Below, in pieces: positions 27,608 to 35,538 of a stretch of 64,000 bases of DNA. Location: the NCBI GenBank assembly GCA_026710085.1, contig JAPORT010000083.1, positions 24,316 through 88,315 of the forward strand, written 5' to 3'. Within the stretch, counting starts at the first letter, position 1; every line of letters begins with the position of its first letter. The translations under genes and the position numbers were made by a program. The notes under the pieces were generated by a model. The model was not told the origin of the DNA, did not search any database, and saw only the letters and a list, made by a program, of their open reading frames with translations. This DNA is from Flavobacteriaceae bacterium. Lineage in GTDB: Bacteria > Bacteroidota > Bacteroidia > Flavobacteriales > Flavobacteriaceae.

Positions 27608-28129
27608 TTATTTTGGAACACTTCTTTTTACTTTCCATAGAGGCACACTGGAGCAGGATTCCCCGAAAAAAATACTCTTAGCAACATTTTGCAGTCGTTG
27701 TACTAAAAGGACATAAGCATCATCTGGAATGGAAATATTGTAACAACCATTAATCATGATGGGCTTGTTCCGATAGGGTTCCAAATCCATTTGGCTAACC
27801 ATATGGGAGTAGATGATTTTTTCTAATTCTTCTATCGTTCCTTGAACAACCAGTTTAGCAATGCAGTGCAAATGACTAGTCACTAGCAAATAAGCCCAAG
27901 ACGGGAGAATAGCATCGGTTGAGCACTGCAAAGCCACATAATGGTCTTGATACTGTTGCCAGTCATGATTCTTTAAAGAAGTTCTGAAATGTTTTTCTCT
28001 TAATAAGAATCCTTGGTCCAGCCATTGAGATAAATCAATGGAAGATCTTTTACCGGGAGGTTGGAAGTGTTCCAAATCGATATTAACGATTGAACTTTTT
28101 GCTATTCGATTGACAATTTGATTTTCCAT
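27608..28129 (-). CDS. DUF2480 family protein
   Basis: The 173-residue cytosolic protein matches DUF2480, a Bacteroidota family without assigned function. Typical segments are ENQIVNRIAKSSIVNIDLEHF, KNHDWQQYQDHYVALQCSTDAILPSWAYLLV, INGCYNISIPDDAYVLLVQRLQ and the end KSIFFGESCSSVPLW. Several conserved Cys residues (about 90, 133 and 160) could bind metal or cofactor. It lies 7 bp after the DUF59 gene, which overlaps sufE, so all three are likely co-transcribed. This context suggests a part in iron-sulfur cluster assembly. Confidence 0.85.
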   Translation of the reverse strand: MENQIVNRIAKSSIVNIDLEHFQPPGKRSSIDLSQWLDQGFLLREKHFRTSLKNHDWQQYQDHYVALQCSTDAILPSWAYLLVTSHLHCIAKLVVQGTIEELEKIIYSHMVSQMDLEPYRNKPIMINGCYNISIPDDAYVLLVQRLQNVAKSIFFGESCSSVPLWKVKRSVPK

Positions 28130-28136
28130 TGGTTAC

Positions 28137-28463
28137 CTATAGCATGCCCAGTTCTAGTTTTGCTTCATCGCTAATCATTTCATTATTCCAAGGCGGATCA
28201 AAAGTAATTTCAACCATGGCTGTTTTGACTTGATCGATTGACTTTACTTTTTCTTCAACTTCAACGGGAAGCGTTTCTGCTACGGGACAGTTTGGTGTGG
28301 TCAACGTCATGAGAATTTTAACCTCTCTTTGGGGATTAATCATCACATCATATATCAGTCCTAACTCATAGATATCAACAGGAATTTCGGGATCATAAAT
28401 CGTTTTTAAGACCCGAACGATTTGTTCGCCTAATTCTTTATCATCAATGTTTTGCTCACTCAT
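28137..28463 (-). CDS. DUF59/MIP18-family Fe-S assembly protein
   Basis: The protein has 108 residues of the MIP18/SufT-like DUF59 family, which assist maturation of iron-sulfur proteins. Seen are VRVLKTIYDPEIPVDIYELGLIYDV, MTLTTPNCPVAETLPVEVEEKV with the conserved Cys, and VEITFDPPWNNEMISDEAK. It overlaps the sufE stop by four bases and precedes the DUF2480 gene. Bacteroidota suf operons commonly carry these three genes together. Confidence 0.9.
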   Translation of the reverse strand: MSEQNIDDKELGEQIVRVLKTIYDPEIPVDIYELGLIYDVMINPQREVKILMTLTTPNCPVAETLPVEVEEKVKSIDQVKTAMVEITFDPPWNNEMISDEAKLELGML

Positions 28464-28810
28464 GTTTGTGGAATTTGAGTTTGAAATGCAATAGCATATA
28501 ATTTCATTTGTTTAATCATAGAAAGTAATCCATTGGCTCGAGTTGGAGATAGATGCTCTCGTATGCCCATTTGATCAATAAATGCGGTGTCTGTATTTAG
28601 AATATCTTTCGGTTTCTGACCAGAAAAAACTTCGATTAAAATAGCGATTATTCCTTTGGTAATGATCGCGTCACTATCAGCGGTAAAGTATAGACGATCT
28701 TCTTGCAATTGAGCGTGCATCCAAACCCGGGATTGACATCCTTTTATAATGAAATCATCTGTTTTGAACTTAGAATCAATTAACGGCAATGACTTTCCAA
28801 GATCAATCAT
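28460..28810 (-). CDS. sufE: SufE-type cysteine desulfuration protein (true start probably further upstream)
   Basis: SufE accepts sulfur from the SufS cysteine desulfurase and passes it to the scaffold. The visible core has DDFIIKGCQSRVWMHAQL with the active Cys, FTADSDAIITKGIIAILIEVFSGQ and GIREHLSPTRANGLLSMIKQMKLYAIAF. From the first ATG (28810) the protein has only 116 residues. The frame stays open upstream and encodes family-like sequence (SSIEEKQEEIVQTFNFLEDWEQRYEHM), giving the usual length of about 140. No ATG, GTG or TTG starts this extension; ATA at 28882, ATC at 28891 and ATT at 28861 are the only near-cognate codons. The coordinate given is the first canonical start. Confidence 0.88.
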   Translation of the reverse strand: MIDLGKSLPLIDSKFKTDDFIIKGCQSRVWMHAQLQEDRLYFTADSDAIITKGIIAILIEVFSGQKPKDILNTDTAFIDQMGIREHLSPTRANGLLSMIKQMKLYAIAFQTQIPQT

Positions 28811-29055
28811 GTGTTCGTAACGTTGTTCCCAATCTTCTAAAAAATTAAAAGTTTGAACAATTTCTTCTTGTTTTTCTTCTATTGAGCTGATGGTTTTTGT
28901 ATCAAATAACTTTTCAAAATTACATCAATAATACGATGGTCGGGTGAATTATCTTGCATAGCAAATGTTGATTAGGTCATACCAAAAAAGTGGCATCTAA
29001 AAAGCGAAACACAGATTCTCATGAGAAATGTATCCAAGCGTTACGAATCATGGTT

Positions 29056-29064
29056 GGGGGGGGG
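29056..29064. repeat. G9 homopolymer
   Basis: Nine consecutive G lie 342 bp upstream of the lipoprotein ATG. It could pair with the C10 run 116 bp downstream, or vary in length by slippage. Confidence 0.9.
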
Positions 29065-29180
29065 TGTTTAATAGATCCATTATAATCAGTTGGTTTTTTG
29101 TCACATTTTCCATTGGCACGATATTTGAAGCATGTACACCGTTACCTAACTAGGTATTTACATGAGTAAAATAGTCACTA

Positions 29181-29190
29181 CCCCCCCCCC
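29181..29190. repeat. C10 homopolymer
   Basis: Ten consecutive C lie 215 bp upstream of the lipoprotein ATG. It is complementary in sense to the upstream G9 run, so the transcript could form a large stem-loop. Confidence 0.9.
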
Positions 29191-29405
29191 GAAAATTCTG
29201 TAAACTGCTCTGGTTCTAGCGCCTTTTGGCCTAGTCTCCACCCACTTTTTTCTTTTTTTTCTGTTTTCCCGTTGCTGAGATGGGGTTGGGATGTGGTGTT
29301 TCATCCCAACGCTCCTTTGGTTCGTCCATTCCTTTCAGGCGATGGGTCTTTTTATTTCCACGGCATCAACATCACAAATAATAATAATCAAAAAATGTTT
29401 TTTTT

Positions 29406-32400
29406 ATGAAAAGAATTTTTATTCTATTGGCAGCAGTCGCCTTAGTGGCGGCGGGCTGTAAAAACTATGATGATCGTTTTGATGATTTAAACAATCAGAT
29501 AACGACATTAGCCGGACAAGTGCAAACTCTTCAGGGAGTGGCTCAGACGGTATCGGCTCTACAGACCACCATTGCGGGTATTCGAGAAAGCGTCCGAGGG
29601 GATATCAACACGGCCGTTGGTGACGTTTCCACGAGTGTGGGAACGGCTTTGGATGGTGTGAAAACGGCTTTGGACACGACCCAAAAAGACCTCGAAGACA
29701 AAGTAACGGCTTTACAACAACAGTTAAAAGAGGCGGCCGACAAGAATTTGTCTCAAGCGGATGTTGACAAGTTAAAGACAGACTTAGCGGATGCCCAGAA
29801 AAAAGCTTTGGATGCTGCGTTAGCTACGATTCAAGGGAGATTGGGGGAATTAGAAACGGCTTTAAAAGAAGCCCAAACCGGGGCTTTATCGACCGAGGAG
29901 TTGGGCCAATTAAAGAAAGAATTAGAAGAGGCGATTGCGGCGTCGAATAAGGATTTAAAAGACGCTTTAAGCACCGCTGATTTCTATACGGGTGTTGTGA
30001 ACATCACGACGTCCAGTCAATGGGAATTCATTAAAAATCGGGCATCTAATGCCACGCAGTTTAATGGAAATATCACCATCAATACAGGGGCTTTATCCGA
30101 CACGCAGTTGGATGAATTGATTGCCTGGGTGGCCGACATTAAATTCATTGTTGGGGATTTAAGCATCACGCATGGTAATAAGGACAAACCCGTCAAATTC
30201 ACTAGTTTGGAGGGTGTTACCAACTTAGTGGATACCCAACCCCATGCCCACTATCCGGAATTGGCAGGAGCGACACGAGTCACGTTAAATGCCAAAAAAG
30301 TCGAAACGGTGAAGTTACCGAAACTGACTTCGACATCCTTTGCTGATGATGATGACCATGTCATAAATTTACCAGATGCCACTGAAATTACATTAGGTAT
30401 TGAGAAATACAATGCGGCACTAACGATTAAAGCGGATGAAAGGAATACCAAAGTTGAATTAGATGCTTTGGTTACGGTGGACACCAACGGTTCTGCGGGA
30501 GGATTAGGCAGTGGAAGCTTAAAGATTGAAGGAGCTGGTGAAGTCTCCTTGGCGGCCTTGAGATCACTCCCTCATTTAGACTTAAAAGATGTCGAATCGG
30601 TAGAGGCTCCGAAAGTCAAAGGGGCGATATTGACCATTGGCGAAGATGTCGATGAAGTGAATGTTGGGACGGCAGACGATTCTCATATCAATCGATTGAA
30701 TGATGATGGGGCTTCTGATTTAAAGACGTTACAGATTGGGGGGAATTCCACTTCCGATAGTCGTTTTCGAACGGAGGTGAATTCAAGTGATCTCCCCGAT
30801 TTAAGAACAGCGCATATCCATGGGGCTTTTAGTGTCATCATAGAAAGTCAAAGATTTAAAGAAATTATTACCGGGGGAACCATACCAACACTTCATTTAA
30901 TTGGAACAGACGTCGAAGGAGAGGTGGAATTAGGTCATAAAAGTGGTGCTGGGAGTGTGTTACGCATAGAGGGGAATGGCGATCTGGAGAAGCTCACAGC
31001 GGATAATGTCAATCAACTGAAGACGTTAATTATTCAAGGGAATCCTAAATTAGAACAGATCAGTTTTGCGGCTTTGAAAGAAGGGAGTCCCCAAAAGTTT
31101 GGTACGCCCAACTGGTATAATGGGGATAGGGTAGAAATTGGTAGAATACGAGTACAACCTAGCGGGTCTGAAGGTTATAAGGCATACGAATCTAATAATT
31201 TATTTGCTGATGCGATTCATTTACGAGTCCCTAATAACCAAGCAGGAAAAATCACAGATTCTTCGGGACTTTCGGGTTTAAAAGAGTTTTTAAGTCACGA
31301 AAACATCCGAAGAGCTTTGGTTTCGTATGATGGGGCGACCACGTTTAAACCAAATAGAGCGACCACTTACGAGAATGAAGATGATAAAGATAGAACGACG
31401 AATAGTAGCGAGGATGAGAATAATTTCGTATTAATTCGTAAAGGGTTAAGATCGACCGATGTTGGCGCTCGACGGGTCTTCCTTGTTTCTGGGATCGATG
31501 CAACATCTAACCTATCCATCAGAGCAGGAGGTGGGAATCGAGCCATCACGTTAACGGAAGGTGGAACTTATAACAACTGGGCTAGTGATGTCAATAATGA
31601 CGAGGTCAAAAACTTTTTCGATAGTAATGATGTCACCATCAGTGCCCGAGCAGGCGGCTATCCTCAAGGAACGATTATTGTCTCAAATAATACAGGTGAT
31701 AATGCGTTTGATGTTACTAAGAGGTTAACGGGATCGATCACGCTGACGATCGGTGAAGGCAACTCGGCCATCACCAGTCGAGTCATCGTACAAAAGGTAG
31801 TCGATGAACCCGATGAAGATGAGGATTATGAAGTCGCCGAACTAGGTAGAAGTCATGGTTTTGATAATTCAAATGATCGATTAGCCGTAACCTATATTAA
31901 TGCGGATGATAGGGATTCAGATACGGATGGAAATCAAGCGCATACGGATGCTGACATCATAAGAGAGAAATTAATTGATCCGTTTACCATTTATAATGCT
32001 GGTGCTGCTGCTACTCATCCTAGAATTCTTGAACCGGTACACCCTTATGGAATCAATGATTTTGGAGCAAATGATTTGAATGTTGAAAATGGTGGAACTG
32101 CTGGTGAAGCCATCATCGGAATACTGGATGCTCAAGCCATTGATAAGAAGGTTAAGGTAACGATTACCAAAACCAGTGAGCTACCTCCTGGTTGGGGTTT
32201 AACAACAGGTAAAGAAGATATCGATAATCGAAAAAGTGAAAACCCATTAAAAGAGGATACGCTACAAATCACACTGACTTCACAAACGGTTGGCGACGGT
32301 ACTGATTCGGCCATTGGGGATCCCAAACATGAAGGAGGAGATGCGGATGATTTTGCCCTAGTTGCTGCCCCTGTTGAAAATTCTACTAATGCTGTTTGGG

Positions 32401-32567
32401 TTTATGGAACCGGAACAGCAGTTGAATTGCCAATCCATAAGCGGGATAGGAGTACCAATAATATTGAAATCAGGAATTATCGAAATTCGAGTCTTCCTAG
32501 AAAAGGGGCGGATGTCAATTCCTTTGGTGGAAATAAGGATTTAGACCGTTTAGGTTGGATAGGCTAA
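29406..32567 (+). CDS. large surface lipoprotein with N-terminal coiled coil and repeat-rich body
   Basis: The protein has 1053 residues. The signal peptide ends in lipobox VAAGC (Cys18). Residues about 20-185 are a long heptad-rich coiled coil (YDDRFDDLNNQITTLAGQV ... LKEAADKNLSQADVDKLK) resembling Lpp-like stalks. The region from about 190 to 560 has short strand-like repeats with LRR/beta-solenoid spacing (LDLKDVESVEAPKVKG, LKTLQIGGNS, LEKLTADNVNQLKTLIIQGNPKLEQI). The C-terminal third is acidic and Ig-like. No catalytic motif is seen. Codon use and base composition look more G+C-rich than the neighbours, as expected for a highly expressed envelope protein. The gene is alone, has a strong terminator, and an unusual upstream region. 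An S-layer-like or adhesive role is possible; function is unknown. Confidence 0.75.
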   Translation: MKRIFILLAAVALVAAGCKNYDDRFDDLNNQITTLAGQVQTLQGVAQTVSALQTTIAGIRESVRGDINTAVGDVSTSVGTALDGVKTALDTTQKDLEDKVTALQQQLKEAADKNLSQADVDKLKTDLADAQKKALDAALATIQGRLGELETALKEAQTGALSTEELGQLKKELEEAIAASNKDLKDALSTADFYTGVVNITTSSQWEFIKNRASNATQFNGNITINTGALSDTQLDELIAWVADIKFIVGDLSITHGNKDKPVKFTSLEGVTNLVDTQPHAHYPELAGATRVTLNAKKVETVKLPKLTSTSFADDDDHVINLPDATEITLGIEKYNAALTIKADERNTKVELDALVTVDTNGSAGGLGSGSLKIEGAGEVSLAALRSLPHLDLKDVESVEAPKVKGAILTIGEDVDEVNVGTADDSHINRLNDDGASDLKTLQIGGNSTSDSRFRTEVNSSDLPDLRTAHIHGAFSVIIESQRFKEIITGGTIPTLHLIGTDVEGEVELGHKSGAGSVLRIEGNGDLEKLTADNVNQLKTLIIQGNPKLEQISFAALKEGSPQKFGTPNWYNGDRVEIGRIRVQPSGSEGYKAYESNNLFADAIHLRVPNNQAGKITDSSGLSGLKEFLSHENIRRALVSYDGATTFKPNRATTYENEDDKDRTTNSSEDENNFVLIRKGLRSTDVGARRVFLVSGIDATSNLSIRAGGGNRAITLTEGGTYNNWASDVNNDEVKNFFDSNDVTISARAGGYPQGTIIVSNNTGDNAFDVTKRLTGSITLTIGEGNSAITSRVIVQKVVDEPDEDEDYEVAELGRSHGFDNSNDRLAVTYINADDRDSDTDGNQAHTDADIIREKLIDPFTIYNAGAAATHPRILEPVHPYGINDFGANDLNVENGGTAGEAIIGILDAQAIDKKVKVTITKTSELPPGWGLTTGKEDIDNRKSENPLKEDTLQITLTSQTVGDGTDSAIGDPKHEGGDADDFALVAAPVENSTNAVWVYGTGTAVELPIHKRDRSTNNIEIRNYRNSSLPRKGADVNSFGGNKDLDRLGWIG

Positions 32568-32686
32568 ACGGGTTATGAGCTATGAATGCAAGTCCCTTTT
32601 GCTATTTTTTAGTTGAAAATAAATTAAGGTTTTATATTGGTTAATCATAACATTTTCAGATAAAAGGGACTTTCATTTTTAGCATC

Positions 32687-32712
32687 AAAACCTCCCAAAT
32701 GGGAGGTTTTTT
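32687..32712 (+). terminator. intrinsic terminator of the lipoprotein gene
   Basis: AAAACCTCCC, loop AAAT, GGGAGGTTTTTT: a 10-bp stem with a four-base loop and a T-run (32687-32712), 120 bp after the lipoprotein stop. It is the clearest Rho-independent terminator in the window. Confidence 0.92.
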
Positions 32713-33255
32713 GTTTGAGGCGTGCATAAATATTCAAGCTTTTTGAAACTCTTGATTTTTCTGTAGCTTGTGAGTTGTTATGTGAAAAAAGTTAAAAATG
32801 AATGTTTGATATTTCAAATATTCAATGAATCGATCAAAGTTGATGTGGATGTATAAAAAAGAGATTATCGACAATGTAGATATTAGGATTGCTTGGGATT
32901 TATTGATAGCTGCATTCTCTTAATGCAGAGTATCAGGTTTTCTAAATCCAAAATATTTCAGATGATTTTGTTGCAATTCTTACTAACCTAGGTATCAACT
33001 GTTAGATCAGTCTTGTTTGTTTGACTTTCGGGTATTACTTCGTGGGTTGTTAAGACCGCTTAATTCAAGATTGAGAACGACAATCCTTCCGATGAAGCAA
33101 TGCTTAGTTCTCTTTTTGATGTGGAGAATCCATAAAGGGGTTTGAACAAGACTAGTATAGTATCATTTTAAGGTTGGTACTATTTTAACGGTTAACCGCT
33201 ATGCAAATTCGAATAATATAAATCAATCAAACACTAGAAAACGATAGGGATGGAG
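32713..33255. other. intergenic region, no gene seen
   Basis: This AT-rich region of about 540 bp lies between the terminator and the convergent sulfatase gene. It has frequent stops in all frames. It contains the short palindrome ACCTAGGT near 32988. I see no tRNA or mobile-element end. Confidence 0.55.
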
Positions 33256-34704
33256 TTAAATGGGATTAAAATCGGGATTAATCTTTGTTGGTATGTCAGC
33301 ATCAGTTTGTTTTATCCATTGTCTCAGTTCCGCCAATAGCGTTTCAGTTATTTCTGGTTTCGACTCTGCTAGATTTCTTTTCTCACGAATGTCCTTGGAT
33401 AAATCATATAGTTCGTATTTGTCATATTCGTAGTAATAAATCAACTTCCAATCGCCCTCCATAATTGCTGAAGCGGGCACGGCTCGCCAATTCATGACGT
33501 CAGATCCATAAATGGGTAATAAATTATCGCCAGGCCATCCCTTATGATGCCCTCTTCCCTCTAGGTATAAAGGATAATGCCAGAAGATACTACGCTTTTT
33601 TAAAGGCTTTCCAGAATGTAAAAGATTTGCAAAAGACTCACCATCTATTGGCTGATGTTCCGGTAATGTCCCTCCTGAAATTTGAGCAAAAGTTGGCATC
33701 ATATCTACTCCGGTAATGGGATCACTAGAAACCCCTCCTGCTTTGATATGATTTGGCCAGACCGCTGTTGCAAAAGTTCGAATCCCTCCTTCATACAAAG
33801 ATCCTTTTGCTCCCCTTAAAGGCAAGTTCATTGTGATTCGTCCGTGTCCGCCATTGTCTGAAGTTACCATAAATAGAGTGTTTTTCGCGATACCTAAATT
33901 TTTGAGTTTTTTTCTCAAGACACCGATACTCTGGTCGATGGTTTCAATCATCGCAGCGTAAGTAGGATTCCATTGTTTGGATTTATCAGGCCAAGATGCC
34001 CATTTGGTTTGATATTTTTCAACAAGGTCCTTTTTAGCGACTATTGGCGTATGAACATCCCAAAGTGAGAAATAAAGAAAAAAGGGATTATGAACATTTC
34101 TTTCAAAAAACTCAGTTGCTGATTGTGTCATTCGATCCGTAGCAAAAGGATCGTTGTAATAATTCTTTTTTGATGTATCATAGCCATCCCCGGTCGATTC
34201 ATTAAATCCTTGGTTATCAGGCCCCAAATGCCATTTTCCTATCCTTGAGGTCACATATCCTGAAGCATTCATGACTTCAGCAATCGAAGTAATGGATGGT
34301 TCTAATCTGACGCGTGTGTCTATGGCTTTTTCATCTCCTTTTCTGTCTCTTGTTGGCACATACCAACGCATTTTTGAAACTTCCCCTTTAGAAGCCCCAT
34401 TGGGTTGATAGATTTTTGTTCTTGAGGGATACATGCCCGAAACGATACAAGATCTCGAAGGAGAGCAATTGGGCCCTCCAGGATAAAATCTGTCGAAGAT
34501 CATTCCTTCTTTGGCTATGGCATCAATATGGGGTGTTTCGTAAAACCCGAAAGCTCCATGATTGTATCCTACATCAGCCCAAGCCATATCATCAATCAAT
34601 ACAAAAACAATATTGGGTTTTTCAGAAACACATTGGTCTTCAAGAATAAAACTTAGTCCAACAAAGGATATAACAACCACAAAAAATTTTGTTTTTCTTT
34701 CCAT
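33256..34704 (-). CDS. sulfatase 1 (S1 family, exported)
   Basis: This Cys-type S1 sulfatase has 482 residues from ATG 34704. That start gives a clean signal anchor (KTKFFVVVISFVGLSFIL); ATG 34740 is an alternative. The formylglycine Cys is C80 in CSPSRSCIVSG, with Ser in place of the usual Thr of the xTG element. Other metal and sulfate ligands are visible: VLIDDMAWADVGY, GKWHLGPDNQGF and FMVTSDNGGHG. Overall it resembles arylsulfatase-A-like enzymes. It hydrolyses sulfate esters on glycans outside the cytoplasm. It is divergent from the EF-hand/sulfatase 2 pair and transcribed away from the rest of the locus. Which sulfate it removes cannot be told. Confidence 0.9.
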   Translation of the reverse strand: MERKTKFFVVVISFVGLSFILEDQCVSEKPNIVFVLIDDMAWADVGYNHGAFGFYETPHIDAIAKEGMIFDRFYPGGPNCSPSRSCIVSGMYPSRTKIYQPNGASKGEVSKMRWYVPTRDRKGDEKAIDTRVRLEPSITSIAEVMNASGYVTSRIGKWHLGPDNQGFNESTGDGYDTSKKNYYNDPFATDRMTQSATEFFERNVHNPFFLYFSLWDVHTPIVAKKDLVEKYQTKWASWPDKSKQWNPTYAAMIETIDQSIGVLRKKLKNLGIAKNTLFMVTSDNGGHGRITMNLPLRGAKGSLYEGGIRTFATAVWPNHIKAGGVSSDPITGVDMMPTFAQISGGTLPEHQPIDGESFANLLHSGKPLKKRSIFWHYPLYLEGRGHHKGWPGDNLLPIYGSDVMNWRAVPASAIMEGDWKLIYYYEYDKYELYDLSKDIREKRNLAESKPEITETLLAELRQWIKQTDADIPTKINPDFNPI

Positions 34705-35172
34705 CTTGATTCGTACGAAAATAAGATAAATCACAACCATCGATTGTTTTCTTTTGATGTTTCATGGAGCTTGTACCATAATGCTTGAGTTTCCGATGTA
34801 GAAAATGAATTGCTGTTGGTCCGGAACGAGATTGTAAGTCAAAAGAAAGTAAGCATATGAAAGGGAATCTTTTTTCCAGGCTTCTTTATCTTCAGAGTAC
34901 AAGAACGATTGACAAAACCTACAATCGATACAGCCTATAAACGTCGATTTGTATGAACTCTTTTCCCTCTTATCGCAACATTTACTTCGAAATATAGTTT
35001 ATCGTTATCAAAAAATCTTCCTTATTAGGTGTATAGTCTTTCCAACATTTCATGTTACAATTGAACTGCTTAATAGTTACGAAAAGATAGGGATGTAAGA
35101 AAAAATATTGTAAATTCGCTAGAGACTATGTTTCGTTTACACTGACATTAAAATAATTTAACAGATCGATAT
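34705..35172. other. divergent promoter region of the glycan locus
   Basis: About 470 bp separate sulfatase 1 from the EF-hand gene, with no reading frame. TATGTTTC near 35127 with TTG 16 bp upstream is a near-match to the -33/-7 promoter pattern for the plus-strand genes, a weak call. Confidence 0.4.
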
Positions 35173-35529
35173 ATGAAATCAACAATTTTAAACTTGGGAT
35201 TACCAATTCTTATGTTTTTTGCTTTTACAACAACCATGCAAAGCCAACAAAATAAGAAGGGAAAAAAATCTAAAATTGAGAAAGAATTTTTGGATTTTGA
35301 TCAGGATGAAGATGGCATCATCACCTTGGAAGAGTTCAAAGAAAAAAGAGTGAAGAAAAGAAGAGACAAACTTTCCGAAAGTGAATTAGAAGCATTCTAT
35401 GCCCGTGTAGAGAAGAATTTTACCCTCTACGACAAGGACGAGGATGGGCAGATTACGATGGAAGAATTTAAGGAGCGGAAAGCCAAGATAGCCGAAAAAG
35501 AGAAGAAGAAAGCAGCAGGGAAGCAGTAG
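35173..35529 (+). CDS. secreted EF-hand protein
   Basis: The 118-residue protein has a signal peptide (about 1-24). Two canonical EF-hand loops are present: DQDEDGIITLEE (from Asp43) and DKDEDGQITMEE (from Asp87). Both keep Asp at positions 1, 3 and 5, Gly at 6 and Glu at 12. They are joined by a Lys/Arg-rich helix, and the C-terminus is basic. It should bind two Ca2+. The stop is 9 bp before the sulfatase 2 start, so the two are co-transcribed. Sulfatases of this class need Ca2+, and small EF-hand proteins are recurrent neighbours of sulfatases in marine bacteria; a calcium-supply or binding role is inference. Confidence 0.85.
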   Translation: MKSTILNLGLPILMFFAFTTTMQSQQNKKGKKSKIEKEFLDFDQDEDGIITLEEFKEKRVKKRRDKLSESELEAFYARVEKNFTLYDKDEDGQITMEEFKERKAKIAEKEKKKAAGKQ

Positions 35530-35538
35530 GTCACTCTT

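Larger units (their letters stand above)
28883..29405. other. long regulatory-looking gap before the large lipoprotein gene
   Basis: No gene of substance is visible in this roughly 520-bp region between the divergent sufE and lipoprotein genes. It contains a G9 run (29056-29064), a C10 run (29181-29190) and between them a short dyad TACCT-AACT-AGGTA (29143-29156). The sequence from 29220 to 29340 is richer in G+C and T-runs than its surroundings. It may hold a long 5' leader for the lipoprotein. Confidence 0.5.

Noticed and set aside
27608..28129. Considered as an IS200-like transposase because of a HxH-like element (SHLHC)
   Set aside because: The full sequence fits DUF2480 along its length and the neighbours are sufE and DUF59, the usual context.
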